Shown: positions 38,584 through 48,701, counted from the first letter of the stretch. The stretch: DNA of 64,000 bases from Hyphomicrobiales bacterium (GCA_900468285.1 UBTF01000001.1:1-64000); one strand, 5' to 3'. A program made the numbers and translations. Notes: a model not told the origin generated them from the letters alone.

Positions 38584-40134
38584 CTAGTAAGCATTTTCCG
38601 ATTTCAGCAATCGGATCGGCGTGAGAATCAGTATCTTGAGGTCCAGCAGCAGTGACCAATTCTCTATGTAGTAGAGATCATGCGCCGTTCGGTTCTTGAT
38701 CTTGTCATCATGGTCGATTTCGCCGCGCCAGCCGTTGATCTGGGCCCAGCCCGTTACACCGGGCTTGACCTTATGACGTGCAAAATAGTGCTCGACGACC
38801 TCGGTATATTTCAGATCGCCCGTCTGCGCGTGGATCGCGTGAGGGCGCGGTCCAACGAGCGAGAGATCGCCCGCAAGAACGTTGAAAAGCTGGGGCAGTT
38901 CATCGATCGAGGATTTGCGAAGAAAGCGGCCTACGGGCGTGACGCGCGGATCGTTTTTCGTCACCGCCATCTTGGCCGTCGGGTCGCTCATTTCCACATA
39001 CATGGAACGGAACTTCCAGATGTTGATCGTTTCGTTGTTGAAGCCGTGGCGCTTCTGCTTGAACAGAACGGGACCCTTGGAGGTCGATTTTACAGCAACC
39101 GCTGCTGCCAGCATGATGGGCCACAGAAGCGCGATGCAGATGATGCTGAACACGATATCGAAAGTGCGCTTGGCCACGAAGTCCCAGTCCCGTATGGGTT
39201 TATCCATGACATCGAGCATGGGTACGCTGCCGATATGGGAATAGGAGCGGGGTCTGAAGCGCAGTTTGTTGGCGTGGGCGGCGATGCGGATGTCGACCGG
39301 CAAGACCCACAATTGGCGAATCAACTCCAGTATGCGTGCCTCCGCACTCATAGGGATGGAGATGATCAGCATGTCGAGCTTCGTCAGCCGTGCAAATTCC
39401 ACGAGTTCGGCGAATGTGCCGAGTTTGGGATAACCGGCAACAACATCCGGCGAGCGCGCGCTTTTGCGGTCGTCAAAAATTCCGCAGATGCGGATATCGT
39501 TGTCATGATGCTCAAGGGAGCGGATCAGTTCTTTGGCGGACTGGCCTCCGCCGACGATGACGGCGCGCCGCTCCATCACGCCGTTTCGGCCCCAATGTCT
39601 TATCATGAGGCCGACGATGATTCTTTCGATGAAAAGGAAGACCGCGCTTGCGCCATACCAGATACCAAAGGTCTTCCAGGACAAAATGCCAACGGGCAGG
39701 AGGGTGGTCAGCAGGCAGGTAAGCGCGAAGGATGCCAGCAATGCTCCCTGCACACGTGCCATCGTCTGCAGTGCGCGACGAAGGTTCGGTAGCTGGTAGG
39801 CATCCGTTAGCTGCAGCATCGTTGCGCAGATGACCGCATTGCAGATGCACATTCCGATCAGCGCCAGCTTCGACGTGATCGCGTCTGGGACCTCAATCGC
39901 GTTGACGACGATGCCCATGACGGCCAACACGGCGAACTCAAGAAGGCGCAGTTGGCCGATGACGATGTTGGGTGAATGGCTTGTTGCGCGGAGCTGATTG
40001 GCGACCTGGCGAGCGAGTGGATTGAGCGTCACGGGTTGCGGCGTCTGATCTTCGCGTTCAGAAGTTGAGCGAGAGAGTTTCTTGCGCAAGCTGTTCAGAT
40101 CTATCGGATCACTGCCCCCTCCAGCCTTACTCAT
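38584..40134 (-). CDS. Undecaprenyl-phosphate glucose phosphotransferase (UppE-like)
   Basis: The 516-residue polyprenyl glycosylphosphotransferase has four N-terminal membrane segments, a Rossmann-like domain (RRAVIVGGGQSAKELIRSLE, about residues 190-210), a fifth membrane segment and the catalytic sugar transferase domain with KRTFDIVFS, WKFRSMYVEM, RKSSIDELPQLFNVLAGDLS and GPRPHA (about residues 330-516). It would start a surface polysaccharide by placing a sugar phosphate on undecaprenyl phosphate. It resembles UppE of the unipolar polysaccharide system of Agrobacterium. A Wza-like gene lies 295 bases upstream on the same strand. Confidence 0.92.
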   Translation of the reverse strand: MSKAGGGSDPIDLNSLRKKLSRSTSEREDQTPQPVTLNPLARQVANQLRATSHSPNIVIGQLRLLEFAVLAVMGIVVNAIEVPDAITSKLALIGMCICNAVICATMLQLTDAYQLPNLRRALQTMARVQGALLASFALTCLLTTLLPVGILSWKTFGIWYGASAVFLFIERIIVGLMIRHWGRNGVMERRAVIVGGGQSAKELIRSLEHHDNDIRICGIFDDRKSARSPDVVAGYPKLGTFAELVEFARLTKLDMLIISIPMSAEARILELIRQLWVLPVDIRIAAHANKLRFRPRSYSHIGSVPMLDVMDKPIRDWDFVAKRTFDIVFSIICIALLWPIMLAAAVAVKSTSKGPVLFKQKRHGFNNETINIWKFRSMYVEMSDPTAKMAVTKNDPRVTPVGRFLRKSSIDELPQLFNVLAGDLSLVGPRPHAIHAQTGDLKYTEVVEHYFARHKVKPGVTGWAQINGWRGEIDHDDKIKNRTAHDLYYIENWSLLLDLKILILTPIRLLKSENAY

Positions 40135-40429
40135 CTATGACTTTCCGCGTAATCAATTTCGGCGCGATGATGGATACGTGTGTCGGGTTTGACATCAACT
40201 GTTCCATAGCCGCACACTATAGCAGCAAATGGTGAATGAACATTACCAATGACGCAAGTTCACGCGCTTCTCTCTGTGGCACTGAGGCACGAACAAGGGG
40301 CGGGATACGCAATACCTTTTTTCCCGCAACGGTGAGCCGAACGACACTGGGTGGCAGTGCCGCTTCGGCCGCAAACTTTGAGACCCGATTCTATTCGGAG
40401 GGCGTGGCGGCGAAGCGCCTTAAAGCCGT

Positions 40430-41002
40430 TCAGAAGAACCGCTCCCGCACATAGATCGTATCGCCCGCAATAACGGGCGCTGAGATGATGACCCTGCCCG
40501 TGAGGACATTCGCGTTGATCTTGCGCGTAATATCGATGTCGCGCTGGTTGGCGCGGGCCGTGAACCCACCGGCGACAGCGATGGCATTCTGTGCCGTCAT
40601 GCCGGGGACGTAGGAATATTGCCCTGGACGACCGACTTCGCCCATGACGAAAACCGGGCGGTAGCGATCGATCTCGATCGTGACATCCGGGTTTTTGAGG
40701 AAACCCTGACGTAGCTTCTGCGCAATAGCCGATTCGAGCTGGGAGACCGTCTTGGCCCTGGCCGGAACCTGCCCGACGAGCGGGAACGCGACATAGCCTG
40801 CCTGATCGATCGTATAGGTATTTGTCAGCGCCGCCTGATCGAAAACGGTAACGCGCAAGCGGTCACCACTATCGAGTCGATAGGGTTGAAGGGCTGCCTC
40901 GTTGAAGGCGCGTGGTGCGGGCTTGTACGCCGAGCAGCCGCAGAGCGTCGCCGTAAGGGCGACGAGAAATGCGGACATCAGGCGTGGGGCAGCGAAGGTC
41001 AT
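40430..41002 (-). CDS. Wza-like polysaccharide export lipoprotein (UppC-like)
   Basis: A 190-residue protein with a lipoprotein signal (MSAFLVALTATLCGCSAYKP, lipobox LCGC) followed by a Poly_export domain (LDSGDRLRVTVFDQ) and a SLBB-like region (FVMGEVGRPGQYSYVPGMTA). It is short compared with E. coli Wza but normal for the rhizobial type. It likely forms part of an outer-membrane pore for the polysaccharide initiated by the nearby transferase. ATG at 41002 is chosen over TTG at 41008. Confidence 0.88.
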   Translation of the reverse strand: MTFAAPRLMSAFLVALTATLCGCSAYKPAPRAFNEAALQPYRLDSGDRLRVTVFDQAALTNTYTIDQAGYVAFPLVGQVPARAKTVSQLESAIAQKLRQGFLKNPDVTIEIDRYRPVFVMGEVGRPGQYSYVPGMTAQNAIAVAGGFTARANQRDIDITRKINANVLTGRVIISAPVIAGDTIYVRERFF

Positions 41003-41092
41003 CCGCAATCATGCTCCAAAATCATTCATGAGCCAGTTATCGGCCTGTATGGTTAATGGCCAGTAAAGATCGCAGGTTTCCATTCCGCTCGA

Positions 41093-41836
41093 ATGTCTTT
41101 TTCGCATTCCCCCATCAGCAGCTTAACGCTTGCGTTACCGCCAGCCCGTAAGGTCCCGGGCAAGCAGACGAGCTGCCTACAGGAAAGCAGAGAAAACGCC
41201 GTGCAGAGAGATGCATCCCATACTGACGACTTGAGTGAAACGCCACAGGAGCGTTTCGTTCTTCCCGTGCATGGGGTGGCGGACTTCCTCTCTATGCGAG
41301 GCGCAAAGTCGACCGTTCTCGTCTTGTCGCCAACTGGTGACGATGGGTCCACGGCCAGCGTCATGCTCGCGCGGTCCATGGCGGAGCTCGGGCGCAGCGT
41401 GGTGCTGGTCGATATGACGGTATCGGGATGCCCGACACGGCTGATGGCGGCAGAGCCCGACCTGCCAGGAATGGCGGACCTTTTGTTCGGCGAAACGGCG
41501 TTCGGCGAAACCATCCATCATGATCGCCTGTCAAACGCCCATGTCGTCCCTCAGGGCCTGTCCACGGTGCTGCCTTCCGGCAAGATCACCGAGCGGCTGA
41601 TGATGATTGTCGGTGCTCTCTCTGATACCTATGACACGGTGCTGCTGGAATTTGGGTCTGCCGATATTTCGGGCGTTCTCCGCCTGATGAAATATGTGGA
41701 CGCTGAAATTGTTCTGTCTCTGCCTGTCGCCGACGACGAGCGGGCTGACGAGGCGCTTCTGGAACTCGCCAGCTTCGGCTACAACGACATCATGACCATG
41801 AGCGAACAGTCGTCTCGCGAGCGTTCTGCCGCTTGA
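41093..41836 (+). CDS. Truncated tyrosine-autokinase-like ATPase domain protein
   Basis: This 247-residue protein looks like the C-terminal ATPase domain of a polysaccharide co-polymerase/tyrosine kinase (GumC/BY-kinase type): STVLVLSPTGDDGSTASVML then VVLVDMTVSGCPTRLMAAEP (Walker A'-like). The Walker A lysine is missing (TGDDGSTAS), and no N-terminal Wzz domain or membrane segment is present, because an in-frame stop (41054-41056) limits the frame. It is divergent from the Wza-like gene. It may be a degenerate remnant or a regulatory pseudokinase. The start at 41093 is uncertain. Confidence 0.6.
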   Translation: MSFSHSPISSLTLALPPARKVPGKQTSCLQESRENAVQRDASHTDDLSETPQERFVLPVHGVADFLSMRGAKSTVLVLSPTGDDGSTASVMLARSMAELGRSVVLVDMTVSGCPTRLMAAEPDLPGMADLLFGETAFGETIHHDRLSNAHVVPQGLSTVLPSGKITERLMMIVGALSDTYDTVLLEFGSADISGVLRLMKYVDAEIVLSLPVADDERADEALLELASFGYNDIMTMSEQSSRERSAA

Positions 41837-41839
41837 CGC

Positions 41840-42052
41840 TCACTTGCTGCGCTTGGGGCCAGCCATCCACTTTATGATGAGCATGGCTGGTAAAATCCAG
41901 AGCAAGCCTGAAAAAACGAAATATGCCAGATGCACCCACCAGGGCTGCGTCGCCAGCGTGGCCGACGCGAATGTGGTGGCGATCAGCGCGTAGAGCACCA
42001 CCAGGCCGATGATGACAATGGTGCCGATGAATGATTTCAGGCGCGTGGGCAT
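41840..42052 (-). CDS. DUF2842 family membrane protein
   Basis: A 70-residue protein with two membrane segments (FIGTIVIIGLVVLYALIATT and HLAYFVFSGLLWILPAMLII) joined by a short loop; the WILPAMLIIKWM end is typical of DUF2842. Function unknown. ATG at 42052 (MPTRLKSF) is chosen over upstream frames to 42196, which have no support. Divergent from the heme A synthase gene. Confidence 0.85.
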   Translation of the reverse strand: MPTRLKSFIGTIVIIGLVVLYALIATTFASATLATQPWWVHLAYFVFSGLLWILPAMLIIKWMAGPKRSK

Positions 42053-42198
42053 ACCGTTTCCCGTCTTCTTGATCCGGGTGTCAGTATACAGGCGCGACCC
42101 AATGCCGCAAATCTTTATGGCAGGTGGAGGTGGGCCCGGGGCTTGTTTTGCACGATGCGTTGTTGCAAACCAACGCAAAGACTTGTGGAGTGTCAAGA

Positions 42199-43305
42199 AT
42201 GCAGGCGAACACGGCGGCGAATGTCGAAACCTCTGTGAAGCAGCGTCGTGAAACGCAGGAGAAGAATCGCCGCCTTCTGCGCGCGTGGCTGCGGGTCGTG
42301 CTCTTTACGCTGTTCTGTCTCGTGCTTGTGGGCGGCGCCACGCGGCTGACTGAATCCGGCCTTTCGATTACCGAATGGAAGCCCATCCATGGTGCAATTC
42401 CGCCGCTTTCCGTTGCCGAGTGGCAGGAAGAATTCGATCTTTACAAGCGCATTCCGCAATATCAGGAAATCAACAAGGGCATGTCCCTTGATGAGTTCAA
42501 GACGATATTCTGGTGGGAATGGGCGCATCGGTTTCTGGCGCGCGCCATCGGCCTGATATTCGCCCTTCCTCTGGCCTATTTCTGGCTGACGGGCCGGGTT
42601 GAGAAGCGCCTGAAACCTGCGTTTATCGGTTTGCTGGCACTTGGCGGGTTTCAGGGCTTTGTGGGCTGGTGGATGGTGTCGTCCGGGCTGGTCAATCGCA
42701 CGGATGTCTCTCAATATCGTCTTGCCACTCACCTGACGATCGCCTGTCTGATCTTTGCCGGTTGCATGTGGATATTGCGCGGGCTTTCCATGCATTCGGC
42801 GCAGGCGGCCAACGTACAGAAGGGCAGGGGCTTTGCCGCGCTCCTGGCTTGCCTCTGTCTTTTCCAGATCTATCTCGGCGCTCTGGTGGCGGGGCTGAAT
42901 GCCGGGCTTTCCTACAATACCTGGCCGCTGATGGATGGCTCGCTCATACCTGGTGATCTTTTTCTCCAGCAGCCATGGTGGATCAATCTGTTTGAAAATC
43001 CAAAGACCGTGCAATTCGTGCACCGGTTGGGTGCCTATGTGCTTCTGGCCGTCAGCTTGTGGAACATGATCAGCCTGGCGCGGGCTGTGCCTGGAACGCC
43101 ACACGCGCGCCGCTCCGTCCTGCTTTTTCTGCTCATCTGTCTTCAGGCTGCGCTCGGCATCACCACTCTGCTTATGCATGTGGATATTCATGTCGCGCTC
43201 GCCCATCAGGGCATGGCCCTTCTCGTCCTCGCCTTTTCCATCGCTCATTGGCGCGGCTTCCTCGGCGAATACCCTTTCTCGGAACCTGCTGCCGAGCGGC
43301 GGTGA
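42199..43305 (+). CDS. ctaA: Heme A synthase (CtaA/Cox15)
   Basis: The 368-residue membrane protein oxidises the methyl group of heme O to make heme A for cytochrome aa3 oxidase. It has eight membrane segments in two similar halves and the conserved histidines (WWEWAHRFLARAIG, RLATHLTIACL, FVHRLGAYVLLAV, VALAHQGMALLVL). The GATRLTESGLSITEWKPIHG segment near residue 50 is a family signature. ATG at 42199 is chosen; a longer frame to 42124 is unlikely. A terminator follows. Confidence 0.96.
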   Translation: MQANTAANVETSVKQRRETQEKNRRLLRAWLRVVLFTLFCLVLVGGATRLTESGLSITEWKPIHGAIPPLSVAEWQEEFDLYKRIPQYQEINKGMSLDEFKTIFWWEWAHRFLARAIGLIFALPLAYFWLTGRVEKRLKPAFIGLLALGGFQGFVGWWMVSSGLVNRTDVSQYRLATHLTIACLIFAGCMWILRGLSMHSAQAANVQKGRGFAALLACLCLFQIYLGALVAGLNAGLSYNTWPLMDGSLIPGDLFLQQPWWINLFENPKTVQFVHRLGAYVLLAVSLWNMISLARAVPGTPHARRSVLLFLLICLQAALGITTLLMHVDIHVALAHQGMALLVLAFSIAHWRGFLGEYPFSEPAAERR

Positions 43306-43338
43306 GGCCCAGTGCTATCAGTCCTTGAAACGGACATG

Positions 43339-43374
43339 AAAAAAGGCGACGGAAATAACCGTCGCCTTTTTTGT
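43339..43374. terminator. Bidirectional terminator between ctaA and argC
   Basis: AAAAAAGGCGACGG (43339-43352) pairs with CCGTCGCCTTTTTT (43359-43372), 6-base loop, T-run on both strands. It separates convergent ctaA and argC. Confidence 0.9.
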
Positions 43375-43397
43375 AATGGATATGCGGATGTTTCAGG

Positions 43398-44324
43398 TCA
43401 TGCCGAAAGCATGAGTTCCATGTTCTGGACCGCCGCGCCGGAGGCGCCCTTGCCGAGATTGTCGAGAACGGCGACGAGATTGACATGCTCGCCATTGCCG
43501 AACACGTAAAGCTTCATCGTGTCCTGATTGGCCAGTTCCTCTGCATCGATGCGGGAAAGAGACTGGCTTTCAGCAAGCGGAACCACATTGACGATATTCT
43601 GCCCGGCATAATGCTCGACAAGTGCGGCGTGGATCGTCTCGACTGTTGCGCCGTCCTTGAGATTTTCAATGAAGAGCGGCACCTGAACGATCATGCCTTG
43701 CGGGAAGCGACCGACGGAAGGTGAAAACAGCGGTGAGCGATCAAGCTGGCCGTGGATCTTCATTTCCGGAACGTGCTTGTGTTTCAAGGTCAGGCCATAG
43801 AGAAAATTGTTGGCGCTGATCGCGTCTTCGCGGCTTGGGTCTTCCATCTGCGCAATCATTTGCTTGCCGCCGCCGGTATAGCCGGAAACCGCATTCACAC
43901 TCACGGGGTAGCCATCCGGCAGAATGCCGGACACGCGCAAGGGGCGGATGAGGCCGATGGCACCGGTGGGATAGCATCCGGGATTGGCGACAAAACGGGC
44001 TGAACGCACTTTCTCTGCCTGTGCCTTGTCCATTTCAGCAAAGCCATAGGCCCACTCCTGATGCGTCCGATAGGCTGTGGACGTATCGATGATGCGAACC
44101 TTGTTGTTGCCCTCCACCATGGACACGGCCTCGCGCGATGCGTCGTCCGGCAGGCACAGAATGGAGATGTCAGCACCGTTCAACATATCTTCCCGCATGG
44201 CGGTATTGCGCCGCTCTGCCTCGGGAATGGACAGCAGCTCGATATCGCGGCGGTCGGCAAGGCGTGTGCGAATTTGCAAGCCAGTCGTGCCGTGTTCGCC
44301 ATCGATGAAGATTTTTGCTGTCAT
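43398..44324 (-). CDS. argC: N-acetyl-gamma-glutamyl-phosphate reductase
   Basis: The 308-residue enzyme reduces N-acetylglutamyl phosphate to the semialdehyde in arginine synthesis. The N-terminal [20 protein letters not shown] binds NADP; the catalytic Cys is in [20 protein letters not shown]. It is the short type 2 form typical of proteobacteria. ATG at 44324 has AGGA about 8 bases upstream; a longer frame to 44507 is unsupported. It follows speB by 46 bases. Confidence 0.96.
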   Translation of the reverse strand: MTAKIFIDGEHGTTGLQIRTRLADRRDIELLSIPEAERRNTAMREDMLNGADISILCLPDDASREAVSMVEGNNKVRIIDTSTAYRTHQEWAYGFAEMDKAQAEKVRSARFVANPGCYPTGAIGLIRPLRVSGILPDGYPVSVNAVSGYTGGGKQMIAQMEDPSREDAISANNFLYGLTLKHKHVPEMKIHGQLDRSPLFSPSVGRFPQGMIVQVPLFIENLKDGATVETIHAALVEHYAGQNIVNVVPLAESQSLSRIDAEELANQDTMKLYVFGNGEHVNLVAVLDNLGKGASGAAVQNMELMLSA

Positions 44325-44370
44325 GTCCTTGTCCTGATTTTGAAGAGATTGGGGAAACGTCGGTGTCGGA

Positions 44371-45345
44371 TCAACAGGTCGCCTGCTGCGCGTCAGCCGC
44401 CTTGGCAAGCCGTTCTGCCCGCAGGCCAAGCATATACATCGCAACCGTCGCTCCGGCAATGGCGGTAATATCCGCGTGGTCGTAAGCGGGTGCCACCTCA
44501 ACCACATCAGCGCCTCTCAGATCGAGACGTTGCAGACCGCGCAAAATGGAAAGCACCTTTGCGCTGGTCGGACCGCCCGCAACGGGCGTGCCGGTGCCGG
44601 GCGCGAAAGCGGGGTCGAGGCAATCGATATCGAATGTGAGGTAGGCCGGACGTCCGCCGGTGCGCCTGATGATCAGCGCAGAAATATCGGCTGCCCGCAT
44701 GTCTTCCAACTCATAGCCATGAAGAATCTGGATTCCGCAATCGTCTGGCGCATGTGTCCGGATGCCGATCTGAATGGATCGATCGGGATCGATAAGCCCC
44801 TCCCGGACAGCGCGCGCCACGAATGAGCCGTGGTCAATCCGTCTGCCGTCATCGAACCATGTGTCCTGATGTGCATCGAACTGGACGAGTGCAAGAGGAC
44901 CGTGTTTGGCAGCGTGAGCCTTGAGCAGAGGCCATGTGATAAAGTGATCCCCGCCAAGGGTCAGCAGGAAATCTGCCGCTGAGAGGATGGCGCCTGCCTC
45001 TTTCTCGATCGTTTCAGGCGTCTGCCAATGGTTGCCATAATCCAGAAGGCAATCGCCGTAGTCGATGGTCGGCATGTCGGCGAAGAGATCCCGATTGAAG
45101 GGATATTGCGGATCATTGTCGAAAATGGCCGAAGCGCGCCGTATGGCCTGAGGACCGAACCGGGCACCGGGCCTGTTGGAGGTGGCCGCATCGAAAGGGA
45201 TGCCCCAGACCACGGTCGAAGCGCCGCTCAGCTCCTTGGTCAAGCGCCGCCGCATGAAGGAGAGTGCACCGGCATAGGTCGGGTCGCTGGCGGCAGAGGT
45301 GAGGGAAGCGCCGGTAAAAGCATGGTCTATGGATGTTGACGGCAT
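44371..45345 (-). CDS. speB: Agmatinase (ureohydrolase)
   Basis: The 324-residue protein is a ureohydrolase with the binuclear manganese motifs [20 protein letters not shown] and [22 protein letters not shown]. Agmatinase converts agmatine to putrescine and urea; the distinction from arginase rests on general resemblance. ATG at 45345 has GGGGAGGA 5 bases upstream. It is followed by argC, a conserved neighbour in rhizobia. Confidence 0.92.
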   Translation of the reverse strand: MPSTSIDHAFTGASLTSAASDPTYAGALSFMRRRLTKELSGASTVVWGIPFDAATSNRPGARFGPQAIRRASAIFDNDPQYPFNRDLFADMPTIDYGDCLLDYGNHWQTPETIEKEAGAILSAADFLLTLGGDHFITWPLLKAHAAKHGPLALVQFDAHQDTWFDDGRRIDHGSFVARAVREGLIDPDRSIQIGIRTHAPDDCGIQILHGYELEDMRAADISALIIRRTGGRPAYLTFDIDCLDPAFAPGTGTPVAGGPTSAKVLSILRGLQRLDLRGADVVEVAPAYDHADITAIAGATVAMYMLGLRAERLAKAADAQQATC

Positions 45346-45505
45346 GAAATCCTCCCCGGTTGCGACAACGCGCACACGACCTGCATACCCCAAATAATGC
45401 CTGATTTGAATGATCAACGCCGTGGACAAGCTAATCTGCCGCGCTTTACGGGCAAACAGGCTTGCGATAAACCGTTACCATTGGTTGTGCTTTTGGTTTT
45501 TTATT

Positions 45506-47458
45506 ATGAATTATCGGCCTGAAATTGACGGATTGCGTGCCGTCGCTGTCCTTGCTGTCATCCTCTCCCATGCAAATTTTACCGCATTCGGCGGAGGATT
45601 TATCGGGGTCGATGTCTTCTTCGTCCTCAGTGGATATCTCATCACCAGCATCATTCTGGAGGAGTATTCTCGCGGCGATTTTTCTCTTGCGCGATTTTAT
45701 CAGCGGCGGGCCAAGCGCATTCTGCCCGCCCTGTTTTTCGTTCTGGCCTGTTCGGCGGCAGTGGCCTGGTTCTGGCTTTTGCCGGGCGCATATGAAGACT
45801 TTTCAAAAAGCCTGATGCTGACGGCGCTTTCCGTTTCAAATTTCTACTTTCTGAAAAAGACCGACTATTTTGCTGCCGACGCGGCCGAGGTGCCGCTTCT
45901 GCACACATGGAGCCTTGGCGTCGAAGAGCAGTTTTACCTTCTGTTTCCGCTGCTCTTTCTGTTCAGGCTGCGGATACGCACGATCTTCGCCTTTGTCGCG
46001 GCTCTGGCCGTCGCCAGCCTGATTGCCAGTGAAATAGGCGCTTGGCGGTTTCCCTCCGCCAATTACTATCTTTTGCCGACAAGGGCCTGGGAGATACTGG
46101 CGGGCTCTCTCTGTGCCTTCTATCTGCAGGGCAGGGCACGGCCGAAGAATGGTTATCTTGCGGCCCTGGGGCTCGTCTGCATAGCCTGCGCGATATTTCT
46201 CTTCGAACCCTCCACGCGCGTTCCCTCTCTTGCTGCGCTTCTGCCCGTTGGTGGGACGATGCTGCTCATCCTCTGTTCCCATGAGAAGGACGTGGCAGGA
46301 CGGCTTCTCTCCCTGTCACCTTTGGTCTGGATCGGCCGCGTCAGCTTCAGCGCATATCTCTGGCACCAACCGGTTTTTGCTTTCTCGAGAATCAGAAGCC
46401 TGGAGCCACCAACGCCTGTGATGATGCTGGGCTTGACCGCTCTAGTGCTTGTTCTTGCCGCGCTAAGCTGGCGCTTTGTCGAGCAGCCTTTCCGGCGCGC
46501 GCAACCTGGCGGGCGAAAGATATTTACGACGGTTGCGGCGGGCCTTGTCGCATTTGTCGGTTTCGGTGTCTGGGGTGCGCAGGATGGTTTGCCGTTCAGA
46601 GTGGACCCAAAGGTGGACAGTTTCATGGATGCCGCGACGTGGAGCGGCAAATGCCTGTTCCAGATTCGTGATGGATTACCCTCGCTTCCCGATAAAAAAT
46701 GCTCTTTCAACACGGAGAGTGCGCAAAAGACCTATGCAGTCTGGGGCGACTCTATTTCTGCTGCCATTTCACCGGCACTGGTTGATAAATTGCGGGAGCG
46801 GAACGTTGGATTGATTCAGCTGACCCACGGCCATTGCGCCCCCATTGTCGATGTCTGGAATGCCCAGAACGATCAAGCGGTCAATTGCAGCGAGTTTAAC
46901 CGGCGCGCCATGGACTACCTGTTGGCAAGCAAGGTCGATGTCGTCGTCATGGCGGCCTCTTGGGTCAATTTTTTCGGATCCGGTTATATGTCCGTGGATG
47001 GAAAGCCAATGCGGGAACCGGAGCTGACCGTTCCGGTGCTGGCCGATAATCTGAGGGAAACCATGGAAAAGCTTGAACAGGCTGGCAAGCGTGTCGTGCT
47101 TGTCTATCCCACGCCACGCTTCAAGAAATCCGTTGCGGAAGTCATGGCGGCAAACATCATCAAGGGCGATGACACGCCGGATTTCGCTTATCCCGTCTCT
47201 CGCTTCAAGGCAGAGACAGCACGCGCATACGCGGTTCTCGATACAGCTGCCGATACCAAGATCGAAAAGGTTCTGCCGGAATCACTGTTTTGCGAAGCAG
47301 GCGGTGCCGCGTCCTGCTACTTCGGGCGCGATGGCGTGGCTTTCATCGCAGACAAGAGCCACTACACACGCAAAGGCGCCGAACTCGTGGTGGATCGCAT
47401 TCTGGATGAAATCGAGGACGATCGACCCGCTGAGGGCAGCGCTTCGCTCAGCCCTTGA
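45506..47458 (+). CDS. Membrane acyltransferase with C-terminal SGNH domain
   Basis: The 650-residue protein has a ten-segment Acyltransferase_3 membrane domain (YRPEIDGLRAVAVLAVILSH at the start with the catalytic His, FFVLSGYLIT, YLWHQPVFAF) followed by a periplasmic SGNH-like domain (WGDSISAAISPALV; late DKSHYTRKGAELV with Asp and His). This is the OafA type that O-acetylates surface polysaccharides. ATG at 45506 begins the true first membrane region; a longer frame to 45410 overlaps the speB promoter. It lies between speB and the rpsI-rplM pair. Confidence 0.93.
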   Translation: MNYRPEIDGLRAVAVLAVILSHANFTAFGGGFIGVDVFFVLSGYLITSIILEEYSRGDFSLARFYQRRAKRILPALFFVLACSAAVAWFWLLPGAYEDFSKSLMLTALSVSNFYFLKKTDYFAADAAEVPLLHTWSLGVEEQFYLLFPLLFLFRLRIRTIFAFVAALAVASLIASEIGAWRFPSANYYLLPTRAWEILAGSLCAFYLQGRARPKNGYLAALGLVCIACAIFLFEPSTRVPSLAALLPVGGTMLLILCSHEKDVAGRLLSLSPLVWIGRVSFSAYLWHQPVFAFSRIRSLEPPTPVMMLGLTALVLVLAALSWRFVEQPFRRAQPGGRKIFTTVAAGLVAFVGFGVWGAQDGLPFRVDPKVDSFMDAATWSGKCLFQIRDGLPSLPDKKCSFNTESAQKTYAVWGDSISAAISPALVDKLRERNVGLIQLTHGHCAPIVDVWNAQNDQAVNCSEFNRRAMDYLLASKVDVVVMAASWVNFFGSGYMSVDGKPMREPELTVPVLADNLRETMEKLEQAGKRVVLVYPTPRFKKSVAEVMAANIIKGDDTPDFAYPVSRFKAETARAYAVLDTAADTKIEKVLPESLFCEAGGAASCYFGRDGVAFIADKSHYTRKGAELVVDRILDEIEDDRPAEGSASLSP

Positions 47459-47505
47459 GACATTTGCCTCATTCCATCTTCGGCCCGTAACGGCCTGGCA
47501 CAAAC

Positions 47506-47534
47506 AAAAAGGCGGAGCCGAAGCCCCGCCTTTT
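47506..47534. terminator. Shared terminator between acyltransferase and rpsI
   Basis: AAAAAGGCGG (47506-47515) pairs with CCGCCTTTT (47526-47534) with a 10-base loop, T-runs on both sides. It lies 48 bases after the acyltransferase stop and 23 bases beyond the rpsI stop. Confidence 0.8.
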
Positions 47535-47557
47535 CGAACATCGTATCGATGAAGCGA

Positions 47558-48025
47558 TTAACGCTTGGAGAACTGGAAGGAACGGCGAGCCTTGGCCTTA
47601 CCGTACTTCTTACGTTCAACAACACGGCTGTCGCGAGTCAGGAAGCCGCCCTTCTTCAACACGCCACGAAGGCCTGGTTCGAAGTAGGTGAGAGCCTTGG
47701 AAAGACCGTGACGAACGGCACCAGCCTGACCGGAGAGGCCACCGCCAGCAACAGTCGCGATGATGTCGAACTGACCAGCGCGAGCAGCTGCAACGAGCGG
47801 CTGCTGCAGGATCATCTGAAGAACCGGACGTGCGAAATACGCAGAGAAGTCACGGCCATTGATGATGATCTTGCCAGAACCAGCCTTGACCCATACGCGG
47901 GCGACGGCGTTCTTGCGCTTGCCGGTCGCGTAGGAACGGCCGAGAGTGTCAACCTTGCGGACGTGTACGGGAGCCGAAGCTTCCGATGCCGGGGCGAGGT
48001 CTTTCAGAGAGGAAAGATCGGCCAT
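47558..48025 (-). CDS. rpsI: 30S ribosomal protein S9
   Basis: A 155-residue protein with the S9 signature [40 protein letters not shown] and the conserved C-terminal RRSFQFSKR whose Arg contacts P-site tRNA. The N-terminal 25 residues are an extension seen in rhizobia. It follows rplM by 2 bases. Confidence 0.98.
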   Translation of the reverse strand: MADLSSLKDLAPASEASAPVHVRKVDTLGRSYATGKRKNAVARVWVKAGSGKIIINGRDFSAYFARPVLQMILQQPLVAAARAGQFDIIATVAGGGLSGQAGAVRHGLSKALTYFEPGLRGVLKKGGFLTRDSRVVERKKYGKAKARRSFQFSKR

Positions 48026-48027
48026 TA

Positions 48028-48492
48028 TCAGGCGCTCCTTGTGTTCTTGCTGTTCAGCTGTGCCACTTCGAGAACGACTGGCTGCTGTGCTTCATGCGGA
48101 TGGTTGGAACCGGCGTAAACGCGGAGGTTCTTCATCTGGCGACGGCCAAGAGGACCACGCGGAATCATACGCTCGATAGCCTTCTCGAGAACGCGCTCCG
48201 GGAAGCGGCCTTCGATGATCTGGCGAACTGTACGTTCCTTGATGCCACCTGGGTAACCGGTGTGCCAGTAGTACTTCTTGTCGGAGTACTTCTTGCCGGT
48301 GAAAACGCACTTTTCAGCATTGATGATGATGACGTTGTCGCCGTCGTCAACGTGAGGTGTGTAGGTTGCCTTGTGCTTGCCGCGCAGGCGGGTTGCAACG
48401 ATGGTGGCGAGACGACCAACAACGAGGCCTTCGGCGTCGATGATGACCCACTTCTTCTCCACCTCAGCAGGCTTCTGAACGAAAGTAGACAT
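48028..48492 (-). CDS. rplM: 50S ribosomal protein L13
   Basis: The 154-residue protein starts [20 protein letters not shown] and has the L13 signature [21 protein letters not shown] and [21 protein letters not shown]13 is an early 50S assembly protein. ATG at 48492 is preferred over the start three codons upstream. rplM and rpsI form a two-gene operon. Confidence 0.98.
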   Translation of the reverse strand: MSTFVQKPAEVEKKWVIIDAEGLVVGRLATIVATRLRGKHKATYTPHVDDGDNVIIINAEKCVFTGKKYSDKKYYWHTGYPGGIKERTVRQIIEGRFPERVLEKAIERMIPRGPLGRRQMKNLRVYAGSNHPHEAQQPVVLEVAQLNSKNTRSA

Positions 48493-48701
48493 TCTTTTCA
48501 CTTTCTTTTGGACCCGTCACACTCAAACGAAGTATGCGGGCGTTTCTTGTTGCTTGAGGCTTGGCGCATGCGCGAAAGCCGGAATGACCGTATTTCCGGG
48601 GAAATTCTGTCTGGCGTGCTTATATTCCGGGAGTGAAATGCCGTCAACGGCCTGAAAAGTTGAGGCCGTAAAAATAATCGTTTAAAAACATATGCTTACA
48701 T

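Noticed and set aside
38680-39792. 370-codon plus-strand frame
   Set aside because: Antisense to the polysaccharide transferase, whose protein motifs are clear.
40236-40454. 72-codon frame in the gap between the transferase and export genes
   Set aside because: No ribosome binding site or family; overlaps the 3' end of the export lipoprotein gene on the other strand.
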